Shown: positions 17,145 to 27,192, counted from the stretch's first letter. The stretch is 64,000 nucleotides of DNA from Ancylothrix sp036704045 (GCA_036704045.1 DATNQM010000002.1:1-64000); one strand, 5' to 3'. Numbers and translations are program-made. Notes: generated from the sequence alone by a model not told the origin.

Positions 17145-18005
17145 ATGAAAACTACTAAAATTTGGGCATTTTCTCTGGGTTTTTTGTTGCTATGCACCGG
17201 CCCCACAGAAGCACAAAATATCACATCTCCTTCCCAACAAATTTACACCCGTGACCAGTTTTTTCCGATTTTAGAAAAAGCCAATGTTGTCTATTTAGGA
17301 GAAACTCACGACAGCGAAGCAGACCACAAAGCACAATTACAAATAATCCAGCAATTACACAGCAAAAATCCCAAAATTGCTATCGCAATGGAGATGTTTC
17401 AGCGACCTTTTCAAGAGGTAATTGATGATTATTTGGCAGGAAAAATTACCGAAATTGAGTTTTTTGAAAAAAGCGAATATAACAAACGTTGGGGTTTTCC
17501 TTGGGAGTTATATGCACCGATTTTGCGTTTTGCAAAGGCTAATAATTTGCGGGTTTTGGCTTTAAATACGCCGACGGAAGTCACCCAAAAAGTTGCGCGG
17601 GGTGGTTTACAAGGTTTAACCGCACAAGACCGCATATATATTCCCTCAAATGCCGAAATTCGCACGGATAATGAGGCATATAAAAATATGGCGATGGAAG
17701 TTTTTAAACAACATTCAGGGGCCGGTCATGGTAATAGTACCAATTTTGATAATTTTTTTCTCGCCCAAGTTTTGTGGGATGAAACAATGGCGGAAACTAT
17801 TGCAAATTTCGCTCAAAATAACCCCGATTATCAGATGGTAGTTTTGGCCGGTAAGGGTCATATTGTTTATGGTTATGGTATTCCTAGTCGGGTGATGCGG
17901 CGTGTTAATAATCCGAATTTTGTTCAGCGTTCTATTTTGCTTAATCCTCAACAAGATTGGCCTTTAAAAGATGGGCCGGTGGCTGATTTTTTCTGGCAAA
18001 ATTGA
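17145..18005 (+). CDS. ChaN family putative haem-binding protein
   Basis: 286 residues with an N-terminal signal peptide (IWAFSLGFLLLCTG, ending TEAQ). The mature part carries the ChaN/DUF399 hallmarks: VVYLGETHDSEADH, AIAMEMFQRPFQ, and a C-terminal VVLAGKGHIVYGYGIPSR. Campylobacter ChaN binds haem and is iron-regulated; a role in iron or haem handling at the cell envelope is inferred here, not shown. No lipobox Cys is present, so the protein is probably soluble in the periplasm. It follows the propeller gene closely. A convergent hairpin at 18027-18064 ends the transcript. Confidence 0.9.
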   Translation: MKTTKIWAFSLGFLLLCTGPTEAQNITSPSQQIYTRDQFFPILEKANVVYLGETHDSEADHKAQLQIIQQLHSKNPKIAIAMEMFQRPFQEVIDDYLAGKITEIEFFEKSEYNKRWGFPWELYAPILRFAKANNLRVLALNTPTEVTQKVARGGLQGLTAQDRIYIPSNAEIRTDNEAYKNMAMEVFKQHSGAGHGNSTNFDNFFLAQVLWDETMAETIANFAQNNPDYQMVVLAGKGHIVYGYGIPSRVMRRVNNPNFVQRSILLNPQQDWPLKDGPVADFFWQN

Positions 18006-18026
18006 TAATTTAAATCCAGATAAATA

Positions 18027-18064
18027 CAGATAGCCCACCGGCTTCTATAATGGCGGGCTATCTG
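18027..18064. terminator. Bidirectional hairpin between convergent genes
   Basis: CAGATAGCCC (18027-18036) and GGGCTATCTG (18055-18064) are perfect inverted 10-mers around an 18-base loop. It lies between the ChaN-like stop and the stop of the minus-strand phosphatase gene. Confidence 0.7.
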
Positions 18065-18068
18065 CATA

Positions 18069-18851
18069 CTATCCAAATTTTTCAATGTTAATGAGAGGTT
18101 TAAAAACCGCTACCCATTCTGGTTTACTTATTACCATTGTTGGGTAATTTTTGCGGCTATAATCTTTGCCAGATTCTAAGGGAAAAAGAGTTTCTGATTC
18201 CAAGGAAACCCAACAACCACCGGCCGCTTTTACAATTGTCCAAACTGCCGCAATATCCCATATTTTCGGGGTTGCTTCAACTCCTCCCACTGTCCAACCG
18301 GCCGCCACATTTAAAAAGTTATAACTCGCAACTCCTAACATTCGGAGTTTGCACGAAAATGGATGCTCAATTGAGGCAATGCTGCGCGAACAAAAGCTAA
18401 AAAATTCATTTTTTCCTGGTGGACGTTGGCTAGTATGAATGGGGCGTTTGTTTAAAAAAGCTTGGTCAGAAAAAGCATGAAAAGTTTGCCCCAAAGGAGG
18501 TAAAGAAACATAGCCAAAAACCGGCCTTCCGTGATGAAATAAGGCCATAGAAATTGCCCAAATGGGGATACCCCTAGCAAAGTTTGTGGTGCCGTCTAAA
18601 GGGTCAATAATCCAGCAATACTCGTTTTCTGGGAAAACATGATCGCCCTCTTCACTTAGCACGCCGTGTGCTGGAAAAGCACGTTTAATTGCTTCTGTAA
18701 TTTCAATATCTGCCCATTTATCAGAACGAGTAACTAAACTCCCATCCGCTTTTTCATCCGCTTGCACTTTGCCAAAATCGTCTAATAATTGCTTGCTAAT
18801 TTTTCCGGCAATTGTATCGCAAAAATCCAATATTTCTGTAAAAAAATTCAT
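18069..18851 (-). CDS. Inositol-monophosphatase family phosphatase
   Basis: 260 residues from the ATG at 18851, which has GAGG just upstream; a TTG at 18860 would add three. The metal-binding motifs of the family are present: LSEEGD (motif with the Glu) and WIIDPLDGTTNFARG, then a C-terminal WDIAAVWTIVKAAGG. The reaction is Mg-dependent removal of phosphate from myo-inositol phosphate, histidinol phosphate or a related substrate. Motif WDIAA with AAGG fits either an inositol phosphatase or a HisN-type histidinol phosphatase; which one cannot be decided from here. Cytosolic. Confidence 0.88.
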   Translation of the reverse strand: MNFFTEILDFCDTIAGKISKQLLDDFGKVQADEKADGSLVTRSDKWADIEITEAIKRAFPAHGVLSEEGDHVFPENEYCWIIDPLDGTTNFARGIPIWAISMALFHHGRPVFGYVSLPPLGQTFHAFSDQAFLNKRPIHTSQRPPGKNEFFSFCSRSIASIEHPFSCKLRMLGVASYNFLNVAAGWTVGGVEATPKIWDIAAVWTIVKAAGGCWVSLESETLFPLESGKDYSRKNYPTMVISKPEWVAVFKPLINIEKFG

Positions 18852-18958
18852 TTTCCTCAACCAAATTCTCCGTTTTTAACCCCCAAAGGGGCGTTTGATT
18901 ATTTGTTTAGCCACTTTTAAATTCATGGCTGTATAAAATCCATTTTTCTCTGTCAGTT

Positions 18959-19073
18959 TTTAACCCCGTAAGGGGTTAAATTCCTGTAGCCACCGATTTA
19001 AATCGGTGGCAATATCGGTGGCAATATCGGTGGCAATATTGATGGCAATATCGGTGGCAATATTGATGGCAAA
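18959..19073. repeat. Palindromes plus a 12-bp tandem repeat
   Basis: TTTAACCCC/GGGGTTAAA (about 18963-18980) is a hairpin with a 4-base loop; CCACCGATTT/AAATCGGTGG (18990-19009) is a perfect 20-bp palindrome; then about six copies of AATATCGGTGGC, some with TTGATGGC, run to 19073. The array abuts the stop codon of the PucC-like gene (19076) and may act as its terminator. The 12-bp period lets copies expand by slippage. Confidence 0.75.
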
Positions 19074-19075
19074 AA

Positions 19076-20524
19076 CTAATCTAATTGCCCCTCCATCACC
19101 GCTTTAATAGCCGCATTAGCATTATCCTTAAACTCCTGCACATTCACATGATTTAAAAACCAAACTGCCAACAACATCCCCACTGCTTGAATTGCAAAAA
19201 CACTACCATAAGCAAGCACCGGCACCCCAAACAAAACCTTACCAATATCTAATACAATTCCCCCAAAAATTGTAGCACTTCCCCGCGCTATTGCCTGCGC
19301 CAAACCCCACGCCCCAACAAAAGTACCGGCAGTTTCAGCAGCAGTTAAATCTAGCATTAAACTCAACGCCCCCGTTGTCGCAACTCCAGCAGACAATCCA
19401 AATAAAACCATTCCCGCTTTTAATAAACCTTGATTAGCACTAAATCCCGCCAAAATAATTAACAGAAAACTTATAGAAGTTGCCAAGCATCCTAACTGAG
19501 TTGTTTTGCGTTTTCCTAAGCGGGGAACTAAGTAAAAGCCGGTGGCGCTTAAACTCATTAACATCCCAATTCCCCAAAAGGAATTTAACATTGAAGTTTC
19601 AGGAATTGACATTCCAAAAATTTGCCCACCATAGGGTTCTAAAACTGCTTCCTGCATAAACAAACTCACACTCATTATTAACATGAATGTGAAAAATAGG
19701 CCGGTTTGTTTACTTGCAGTCAAAATTTTAATTGCCATGCCTAATGTAATTTTATCATCGCGGTTACTTGTGCTGACGCGAGTTGAATAACGGGAATACT
19801 TTTTCTCTACTCCCCAAGTAGCAATCACCGCTAAACCAAAGACAATCACCGGCACAATTAAAAACAAATTACTAATAGCAGATTGCACCGTTTCTAACGA
19901 AGCCCCAGTATCTTCTAAATTTTTTAACAAAACTTTGCTGCTAATACCTCCCACCGCAATTCCTACCGTCATCATTGACCAAACAATTCCAATTAATTGA
20001 CCGCGATTTTCTTCTTCCGAAACATCAACTAATAAAGCAAAAAATGGGGTAGAACTAATGCAAGTTGCTGTGCCATAAAGGGCAAAAATCCCTGCTAAAA
20101 GAGCAGTTAAACCAAGGGTTTGACTATTCCAAACCCAACCACCGGAACTATTAACAACATTGCCTAATTGCCAGATAACTCTAACAGCAAAAAACAAGGC
20201 AATAGCAAATAAACCCGCCCCAATTAAAACATAGCCGGTGCGGTGGGTTCCAAACAGCGGTTTACTATCAGACATTTGCCCAAATAAAACTCTTAAAGGC
20301 GCCACAAATTGCGATACAGTAATCGTGGCGGCGGTGATGGTGGCGGGAATAGCTAACTCGGCAATCATTACGCGGTTGAGCACACCCAAGGTTAAGACAG
20401 CTAAAATGCCTAACCCCATCTGAAATAACCCCAAACGAAACATCGTTAGAAGTTTTATTTGGGGCAAAATTAGCTGTTGTGCCGGTTGGTTTGGCTCGAA
20501 GTTTGATATGTTGTCGGCTGTCAT
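19076..20524 (-). CDS. PucC/LhaA-type (BCD family) transporter
   Basis: 482 residues with about 12 membrane helices and the PucC signature near the N-terminus: LGVLNRVMIAELAIPATI, then FGQMSDSKPLFGTHRTGYV. Relatives in phototrophs assist assembly of light-harvesting complexes or move (bacterio)chlorophyll; the cyanobacterial role is less defined. It sits 85 bp downstream of a carotenoid oxygenase gene on the same strand, so a pigment-linked transcript is plausible. The start is ATG, with an N-terminal cytosolic tail of about 27 residues. A repeat array follows the stop. Confidence 0.9.
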   Translation of the reverse strand: MTADNISNFEPNQPAQQLILPQIKLLTMFRLGLFQMGLGILAVLTLGVLNRVMIAELAIPATITAATITVSQFVAPLRVLFGQMSDSKPLFGTHRTGYVLIGAGLFAIALFFAVRVIWQLGNVVNSSGGWVWNSQTLGLTALLAGIFALYGTATCISSTPFFALLVDVSEEENRGQLIGIVWSMMTVGIAVGGISSKVLLKNLEDTGASLETVQSAISNLFLIVPVIVFGLAVIATWGVEKKYSRYSTRVSTSNRDDKITLGMAIKILTASKQTGLFFTFMLIMSVSLFMQEAVLEPYGGQIFGMSIPETSMLNSFWGIGMLMSLSATGFYLVPRLGKRKTTQLGCLATSISFLLIILAGFSANQGLLKAGMVLFGLSAGVATTGALSLMLDLTAAETAGTFVGAWGLAQAIARGSATIFGGIVLDIGKVLFGVPVLAYGSVFAIQAVGMLLAVWFLNHVNVQEFKDNANAAIKAVMEGQLD

Positions 20525-20609
20525 CGTAGGTTGTTTATGCGTTTACTTTATTTTCCCACGATAGTTAACTGCCGGTGTATTTTCAATACCTGTCGAGATT
20601 CAATTCTTA

Positions 20610-22841
20610 TCAGTCGGTGGGTTTTCTTTTAAAATGCGGGTAAATTTCCTTCTCAAATAATTCTTGAATTTCCGCCGGCTGTTTTGCAACTAAATCTTTA
20701 TAATCGTCCTCAACAGGAATATTATAAGTTGCTGTGCGTTTACTAATTTTTGGTAACCAGGTTGTGTGTACTGTAAAACCGAGTTTAAGTTCTGGATGCC
20801 ATAGCTGACAAACCGGCCCTTGTTTAAGATTTGCTGCATCAAAAATCCAAATTTCATTACCATTATCTGTTTGCTCATCTGTGCCATGATGCACCACACA
20901 AACAATATATCCATCAGTTGAGTTTCCAGTCCCACCGGCACGAGGAACAAACTGCGGTGAAGTCCCAAAGGAATTACTCGGAAACTGATAGACATCTTGA
21001 ATTTCTAAACGATTTTCCGACCCGCTAACACTCGTTAAAGGCTTAATATGCAAGCGTAGTAAGTTTGATAGAATTCCCTCTTTTGTTAAGTTAATAACTT
21101 CATGTTCTGGTACGTCTCGATACTTAAAGTTTTTGTACAGTTTTAAACCGTGTTTTGTTAGTAACTCCGGCCAACATCCTAAACAACTCCAGTAAATATC
21201 TTGTAAAGGTTTTGATGTATCCACACAAGTAAATAATGCCGGCCCCCAAGTGTACTGACAATAGGGTTTTTCTTCTTGATTTTCTTCTGATTTATTTAAG
21301 TTACAATTTTCGTAGATACCCGTCAAATCTGAGCGGATTAATTCGCCGGTTTCTCCATTAACAATATGGCATCCCAGCCGGCTTATATCCGTTGGGCCCA
21401 TAATCACCCCATAAAGTTTTTCTAAATTCTCAATTTCCCCCGATTTAAACACTGATTCATCAATATCTCGAATCCACTCCGCTGCATCCCAAGTACCCAT
21501 ATTTGCCATGTGCAGAGTAATTTGTTGCTTAGGATTTTTGTAATCGGCGATAAAATGATTCGTACCGCGAGGAATGCTCGCTTTTTTCACCCGAACTTTT
21601 TTCTGGTCTGATTTTAGATCATCTCGACGCACAATATAAACACGATTGTCTGCTAATTGTTGCTTGTCTATTAAATTCCTTAACAATCTCTCGGCGCATT
21701 TATATTTTTTCCCTGGCACCGCCGGCAATATTTCTTCTACCAACATTTTAAATGCTGTATCTATCAAGATAATATAATTTTCCGTTATCGCAAATTGATG
21801 TAAGCTTTGCTCAATTTTTACCGGACAGCCGTTTGCTTGTACGAGTTTCCATTTTTGAAGATTTCCTTTACCATCCCAGCGTACTAAATAGGTAAAATTA
21901 CTAAAAGGATTGAAGGCTTGGAGTAAATTGTAAATGGCTAAAATTAAGCTTTTAAAAAAAGCGATAATTTTCTCAAAAATGTTTTGGGAGGTTGCTTGTT
22001 TTTCCTCTTCTGCTTCTCTTGGTTGCTGGATGATAATATCTTCGGGAGGGTGAGGTCGGATCAAACTTAAAAGATCCAAAATCAAATAAATTACTGGTCG
22101 TAATTGTGATATAAATGTGGTTAAAGACCGGCCAGCATTAACCGTAAACATTTGTTTTGTATTAAAATCAAAACAAGGATGCGCTGAACCTTGAATTAAA
22201 GGGAAAGGGAAAGGCGGTTGTAAAGGTAAATCAGCCATTAAAGGATTCATAGGACGCCACTCCGAATTACTCCCCACAGGCGTGATAAGTTCCAGAGTTT
22301 CCGTGTCAATTTCGTAAGGCCGGCCTATATCCCACGTTGCCAACAAACGATAACCTTCTTTTTCAGAAAACTTCATCGGTAAAAAAGCAGTATTAAGCTG
22401 ATTTCTGGCTCCCAACTTTTCAGAAAAACGTAAAATTCCTAAATTATAAAACTTAAATTTTTTCTGCTGAAATGTTGCCATGTCCGCATAATAACAGGGA
22501 GTTTTCATCAAAGCAGAAGAAAATTTCACTCCCGCCGGAATATCATTAAAATCTAAGCGATAAACCATCCCATCGCCATTATAAAGAGCCGTTGAGCCAT
22601 CACTGGCAGGGAAAACAATTTCTGTACCAGGCTTATTATGAGAATTTACCGACCCCACCGGCCCGATAATAAAAACATGACCCTGCAAATCTTCTGGAAT
22701 TTTTTTATTATCTTTTACAAATAATTTCAGCGCTGATTGTTTCCCTTCTTGCGACTCTTTATTGTCTCCAAATTCAGCGCGACTTACTGATAAAACTGAA
22801 CGAGGAAACACCTCAGACACTGCTTCCAATTTTTGATTCAT
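20610..22841 (-). CDS. Carotenoid oxygenase family protein, unusually long
   Basis: 743 residues against about 490 for the well-studied Synechocystis enzyme. All four iron-binding histidines are recognisable: AHP (H221), LHQFAITENY (H348), LHMANMGTWD (H444) and FTVHTTW (H692). The spacing is larger than in the family, most notably between the first two, where residues about 240-315 contain hydrophobic helices (VIYLILDLLSLI, IIAFFKSLILAIYNLL) around a charged Glu-rich stretch. That insert could anchor the enzyme in a membrane. It probably cleaves or isomerises a carotenoid or apocarotenoid double bond; the substrate is unknown. PucC follows in the same direction. Confidence 0.87.
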   Translation of the reverse strand: MNQKLEAVSEVFPRSVLSVSRAEFGDNKESQEGKQSALKLFVKDNKKIPEDLQGHVFIIGPVGSVNSHNKPGTEIVFPASDGSTALYNGDGMVYRLDFNDIPAGVKFSSALMKTPCYYADMATFQQKKFKFYNLGILRFSEKLGARNQLNTAFLPMKFSEKEGYRLLATWDIGRPYEIDTETLELITPVGSNSEWRPMNPLMADLPLQPPFPFPLIQGSAHPCFDFNTKQMFTVNAGRSLTTFISQLRPVIYLILDLLSLIRPHPPEDIIIQQPREAEEEKQATSQNIFEKIIAFFKSLILAIYNLLQAFNPFSNFTYLVRWDGKGNLQKWKLVQANGCPVKIEQSLHQFAITENYIILIDTAFKMLVEEILPAVPGKKYKCAERLLRNLIDKQQLADNRVYIVRRDDLKSDQKKVRVKKASIPRGTNHFIADYKNPKQQITLHMANMGTWDAAEWIRDIDESVFKSGEIENLEKLYGVIMGPTDISRLGCHIVNGETGELIRSDLTGIYENCNLNKSEENQEEKPYCQYTWGPALFTCVDTSKPLQDIYWSCLGCWPELLTKHGLKLYKNFKYRDVPEHEVINLTKEGILSNLLRLHIKPLTSVSGSENRLEIQDVYQFPSNSFGTSPQFVPRAGGTGNSTDGYIVCVVHHGTDEQTDNGNEIWIFDAANLKQGPVCQLWHPELKLGFTVHTTWLPKISKRTATYNIPVEDDYKDLVAKQPAEIQELFEKEIYPHFKRKPTD

Positions 22842-22953
22842 AACACCTTTTTTTGTTCAAGTATTTAAAAAATGCAGCCATTTGCCTACTGCTACTTGAG
22901 TGTTATTATCTTAGCTGCGAAAAATTCTTATCCAGCTTTTTCTTCCAACTTTT

Positions 22954-25900
22954 TTAAGAAAGTTCGCTAAGCAATTGTTGCGCCGTATTTAAATCTGGCA
23001 TATCAAAACCCTGCGTAAACCAACCATAAATCTCACTTAGCAAAGTTTTAGCTTCCATTGTTTTGCCTTGCTGTTGCCACAAGCGACACAAAGAAACACT
23101 AGAGCGTAATTCTAAAGACTTTGCCTGTTGCTGGCGTGCCACATCAAGACTTTTTAAATAACTTTGTTCTGCCTCTTCCACTTGGTTTAAGTCTAACAAA
23201 AATTGCCCCTTCAAACGATAAACTTCAGCTTCAAAAAAACACTCTTTTGTCCGTTCTATTTCATCAACACAATCAGCCAAAATTTCTAATGCTGCTGCCG
23301 GTTTTCTGGCTTTAGCATAGCCTTCTGCCAAGAATGTTAAATGACAGTGCCGAGCTAAAACTGCTCCTATAGACTTCCACAGTTTTAAAGTTTCCTCAAT
23401 TTGATTAATTGCTTCTTCTGGCTGATCGAGTTGGATGGCAACCCAAGCCCGAATCAAATTTGATAACATCATAAAAAAAGGAAACTCATTTTCAACAGCC
23501 ACAGCCATTAACGCATCCGCTTCTTGTAAAGCTTTTTGTACTTGTTTACTATATAAAGCCAGCCAAGCCTTACAGTTAAAACCATAAGCCAAGCTGAACG
23601 GATGGGATAATTTTTGAGCTAGAGTAATAATTTCTTCACTCCGCTGGGTAGCAACATCTGGATACCCCAAAAACCAGTTAGCCATACAGTCAAACAAGAA
23701 ACACCCTATTGCCGGATCTTGTGCATATTTAGCCATATAAAACTCATGGTTTTCTGGCTGATAAGTCGATATTCCCAACTCTGCGTAATATCGCGCTTGA
23801 TTAAATTCACCCAAATGAAAGAAATTAAAAGTGTATGAATTAGAAAATAATGGGAACAATCGCTGCTCTTGCGTACTTTGAGCTAAAGCTTCAAGTTGCT
23901 TACACAATTCCAGAGAAGCGGGAAAATCCGATTGAGTACAATAAGACACAGCCAAGGCATTTAAAATAGAAAATAGTTGCGATTCTTGTCCAACTTGTTG
24001 ACAAAGTTTTCTGGCTCTATCGTAGGTTTTTTTGACTTCAATTGCCCCATAACCTTTAATCGCCATTAACGGCGAACCCAAAGCAATTTGCAACCGCAAC
24101 TCTTGCTCTTTTCTCTCCATCGTATCCGGCAAAGTTTCCAACCAATCCAACGCCTCCGTAAACAACTGCACCGCCTCCCGCAAAGCGTGCGCCCGCACCG
24201 CCTGCTCCCCCGCCTTTTCTAAATAAAAAATCGCCTTATCTGCAACTCTTGCCTGACTCCAATGATGCGCCAAAACTGCATAAAACCCAGACAACTCCTC
24301 ATAATTTTTTTCATACCACAACGCCAAAGTTTCATGCACTTGCCGGCGCTGCGAATACAACATCAAACCATAGGCTACTTCCTGAGTAATAATATGCTTA
24401 AACATATACCCCAAATCCGGCTCTGGCGTCTCCATCGGAGTCAAATCAAACCGCTGTAACTTCATCAAATAACTAGGCAACTCAGGCTTATCATCCTCAA
24501 TCGGATGAATATCTCGCAACAGCCGAAATCCAAAGGACCTCCCAATCACACTCGCCACTTTCAAAGTAAGCTGTTCACTAGGAGAAAGCCTGTCAATTCT
24601 CGAAGCAATTACCCCCTGCACCGTATCAGGAAAATTGAGCTCATTTAAATTACCAACTCCCGCAGCAATTCGACATTCATCATTATGAATTTCTATCACC
24701 CCCGCCTCTCGCAAACCATAAGCCAATTCCTCAGTAAAAAACGGATTACCCTCCGCCTTTTCCTCAATCAACTCCACCACCGAATCAGGCAAACTCTTTA
24801 CACCCAAACGCCGACAAAGCAAATCCAAAGTATCTGTAGCCTGCAAAGCTTCCAAATGCAAATATTCTACACTTTCAATTTTCTGCAATTCCTCATACTC
24901 TTGCGGCACCGGCTCACCCATCGGACGCGTCCCAACCACCATCATCAAACGATTTACCTTCTGCGCCACCGCCAAAATCAGCCCCCAACTTGATGAATCC
25001 AACCAATGAGCATCCTCCAAAACAAGCAACTTAGGAGAACGATTCACCGAATCTTGCAACAATTGTACCAATAAATCTCGCGTCGCTTCCGCCCGTTGCT
25101 GCCCCACCAGCCCAGCAGATACTTCCGTATCCGGCAAATCTAAATCCAAAACCCTATTTAAAAGCGCCGCTTTTTCCAACCATTGAGGTTCATCTTCCAA
25201 CAAATCTAAAACTTGACGTTTTTTCGCCTCCAAATCAGGTAAAAACGACAAATCTAACAACTGACTAAACACCCAATTCCAAGCATGATAAGGCTTTGAT
25301 TGAGCAATCGCATCCCCCGCCCCCACCAAACTCCCCACACCCAATTCTTGCGCCTGCAAAAGCAAATTTTCTATCAAACAAGACTTCCCAATTCCCGCCT
25401 CCCCACAAATCAAAACCAGCCCCGAAACACCCCGTTTTAAATCCTCCAACTTATTCTTCAACAATAACCGCTCTTTTTCTCTCCCAACAATCGATTTCAC
25501 CCCTTTTTCCGCCATCCACCAAGGCAAATCTTTCCGTAACTCACTAATCGGAGAAAACACCGTAACCGCATCTTCTCTACCCTTCACCTTTATCGCAATT
25601 AAAGACTCAAACTGTATTCTATCCTTAGTTATTTCAAACGTTTTAGCATCACACAAAATCCCATTTTTTGCCGCCTGCATTAACCGCGCCGACAAATTCA
25701 CAACCGCCCCAATAATCGTATATTCTCGACGTTGCTCACTACCAATTACACCACTATAACAAGTACCACTAGTAATCCCTATTTTTGGTTCTAACCCTAA
25801 ACCTCTTAACTTCTCCAACAACACCATTCCCGCCATCACACAACGCAACGGATCATCCTCATGGGAAAACGGCGGCAAACCAAAACCAATCACCAAGGTA

Positions 25901-26844
25901 CTACCTTTATCATCCACCAAAAACTTATTTAAAGTACCCTCATAAACTTGCAAAGTATTTTGAATTACATTAATTGTTTCCGAAACAAAACTCAAAGCCC
26001 CCTCAGCACCATAATCCATCCCCGGCAAATTTAAAAACATCACACTCACTCGCCGCAAATCACCTAACCAATCAGTTTGACCCGCCTCTAACCGTTGCAA
26101 AACCCCCAAACTTACATATCTTTCTAATCGTTTTCGCATCCCATCATAAATCACCAACGAACCCGATTTACCCACATTTAAAAACCTTCTATCCGCCACC
26201 GAACTCAAAAAATTAAACCCCTCCAACCGCACCACCTTCTCATCTAATAACTTTCCAACAAAATGCTCTTTAATCAACTCCCAAGCCGGCAAAGATAAAC
26301 AAACTTCACCTATCCCCGCCGCCGTTTCTGCAAGCGCCACTTGACTAATAGGTTCCCCCGCCACAACATACTCCCATTTGCCACTCATCCCACCAATATA
26401 AAACTCTTTTAACTCCCCAGCCCCAATACCAATATGCAATCGTAACTGAGCATCCGCCGCTTGATATTCACCCAAATCATTTAAAATCGCTAAAGCACAT
26501 TGCGCCGCACAATAAGTCGCCTGATCTAAAGAAAAACTTTCCGCCGGCCAAATTGCCAACATTGCATCCCCAGCAAACTTGACAATATCCCCTCCATGTG
26601 CCAATATTAACTCAATTAATTGACCAAAATAAGCATTTAAATGAGTCGTTAATTCTTCAACACCCACAGCACCTTTTTGAGCAAGACGTTCTGTCAAAGC
26701 AGTAAAACCAGAAATATCCGCAAATAACACCGCCGCCTCAAAAGATCCACTAGCCGGTGAAGAAAGAGGAGTAGGATCAGCAGCAAAACAATTTAAAGCA
26801 CGAATCGGTAAAAAGCTGGCAATATTTTCAACAAAATTAGGCAT
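22954..26844 (-). CDS. Soluble adenylyl cyclase-like protein: two cyclase domains, NTPase, TPR
   Basis: 1296 residues in the order of mammalian soluble adenylyl cyclase. Cyclase domain 1 (about 30-200) keeps both metal Asp residues: FADISGF (D43) and FAGDAML (D93). Cyclase domain 2 (about 265-435) has lost them: FLNLPG and KGSTLVIGF stand where FADI and KGDxxLA are expected, so it may be the non-catalytic half. A STAND/AAA NTPase follows, with Walker A GEAGIGKS (K487) and Walker B LLVLEDAHW. The C-terminal 400-450 residues are TPR-like helices. It presumably makes cAMP under control of the NTPase and TPR parts. No membrane segment. It stands alone, 112 bp upstream of the carotenoid oxygenase gene. 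Confidence 0.9.
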   Translation of the reverse strand: MPNFVENIASFLPIRALNCFAADPTPLSSPASGSFEAAVLFADISGFTALTERLAQKGAVGVEELTTHLNAYFGQLIELILAHGGDIVKFAGDAMLAIWPAESFSLDQATYCAAQCALAILNDLGEYQAADAQLRLHIGIGAGELKEFYIGGMSGKWEYVVAGEPISQVALAETAAGIGEVCLSLPAWELIKEHFVGKLLDEKVVRLEGFNFLSSVADRRFLNVGKSGSLVIYDGMRKRLERYVSLGVLQRLEAGQTDWLGDLRRVSVMFLNLPGMDYGAEGALSFVSETINVIQNTLQVYEGTLNKFLVDDKGSTLVIGFGLPPFSHEDDPLRCVMAGMVLLEKLRGLGLEPKIGITSGTCYSGVIGSEQRREYTIIGAVVNLSARLMQAAKNGILCDAKTFEITKDRIQFESLIAIKVKGREDAVTVFSPISELRKDLPWWMAEKGVKSIVGREKERLLLKNKLEDLKRGVSGLVLICGEAGIGKSCLIENLLLQAQELGVGSLVGAGDAIAQSKPYHAWNWVFSQLLDLSFLPDLEAKKRQVLDLLEDEPQWLEKAALLNRVLDLDLPDTEVSAGLVGQQRAEATRDLLVQLLQDSVNRSPKLLVLEDAHWLDSSSWGLILAVAQKVNRLMMVVGTRPMGEPVPQEYEELQKIESVEYLHLEALQATDTLDLLCRRLGVKSLPDSVVELIEEKAEGNPFFTEELAYGLREAGVIEIHNDECRIAAGVGNLNELNFPDTVQGVIASRIDRLSPSEQLTLKVASVIGRSFGFRLLRDIHPIEDDKPELPSYLMKLQRFDLTPMETPEPDLGYMFKHIITQEVAYGLMLYSQRRQVHETLALWYEKNYEELSGFYAVLAHHWSQARVADKAIFYLEKAGEQAVRAHALREAVQLFTEALDWLETLPDTMERKEQELRLQIALGSPLMAIKGYGAIEVKKTYDRARKLCQQVGQESQLFSILNALAVSYCTQSDFPASLELCKQLEALAQSTQEQRLFPLFSNSYTFNFFHLGEFNQARYYAELGISTYQPENHEFYMAKYAQDPAIGCFLFDCMANWFLGYPDVATQRSEEIITLAQKLSHPFSLAYGFNCKAWLALYSKQVQKALQEADALMAVAVENEFPFFMMLSNLIRAWVAIQLDQPEEAINQIEETLKLWKSIGAVLARHCHLTFLAEGYAKARKPAAALEILADCVDEIERTKECFFEAEVYRLKGQFLLDLNQVEEAEQSYLKSLDVARQQQAKSLELRSSVSLCRLWQQQGKTMEAKTLLSEIYGWFTQGFDMPDLNTAQQLLSELS

Positions 26845-27192
26845 AATTGGAAACAGATAAACTAATAGTATAATTGGCGACAGACTTTAAAAAAATTAAC
26901 AAATTCCACACCCTGAAGACAGCAAAAAATCACTATCTATGTATGTATGACCTATTTATCAACTCGTCCGTAGCGTAGTTAACATATAAAAACCAAGCCG
27001 GTAGAGAGTCCATTGTCATAAATATACCAAAAACCCAAAAATTTTGTCTTGGGAGAAAAAAATGTATTTTAGTAGTCCCATAAACTACCTTCCTCTTAAA
27101 ACTCTAGGTATATAACCCTCAAAAGCCATCAAGTAGTACCTCACACCAGTAAACACCAAAAAGAAACTAAACATATTAATTAAATTCAAAGT

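Noticed and set aside
19001..19073. 12-bp array as a CRISPR
   Set aside because: Units are contiguous with no spacers and far too short.
24685..26216. Several plus-strand frames of 60-100 codons opposite the cyclase gene
   Set aside because: His/Pro/Asn-rich shadow proteins caused by codon bias of the minus-strand gene.
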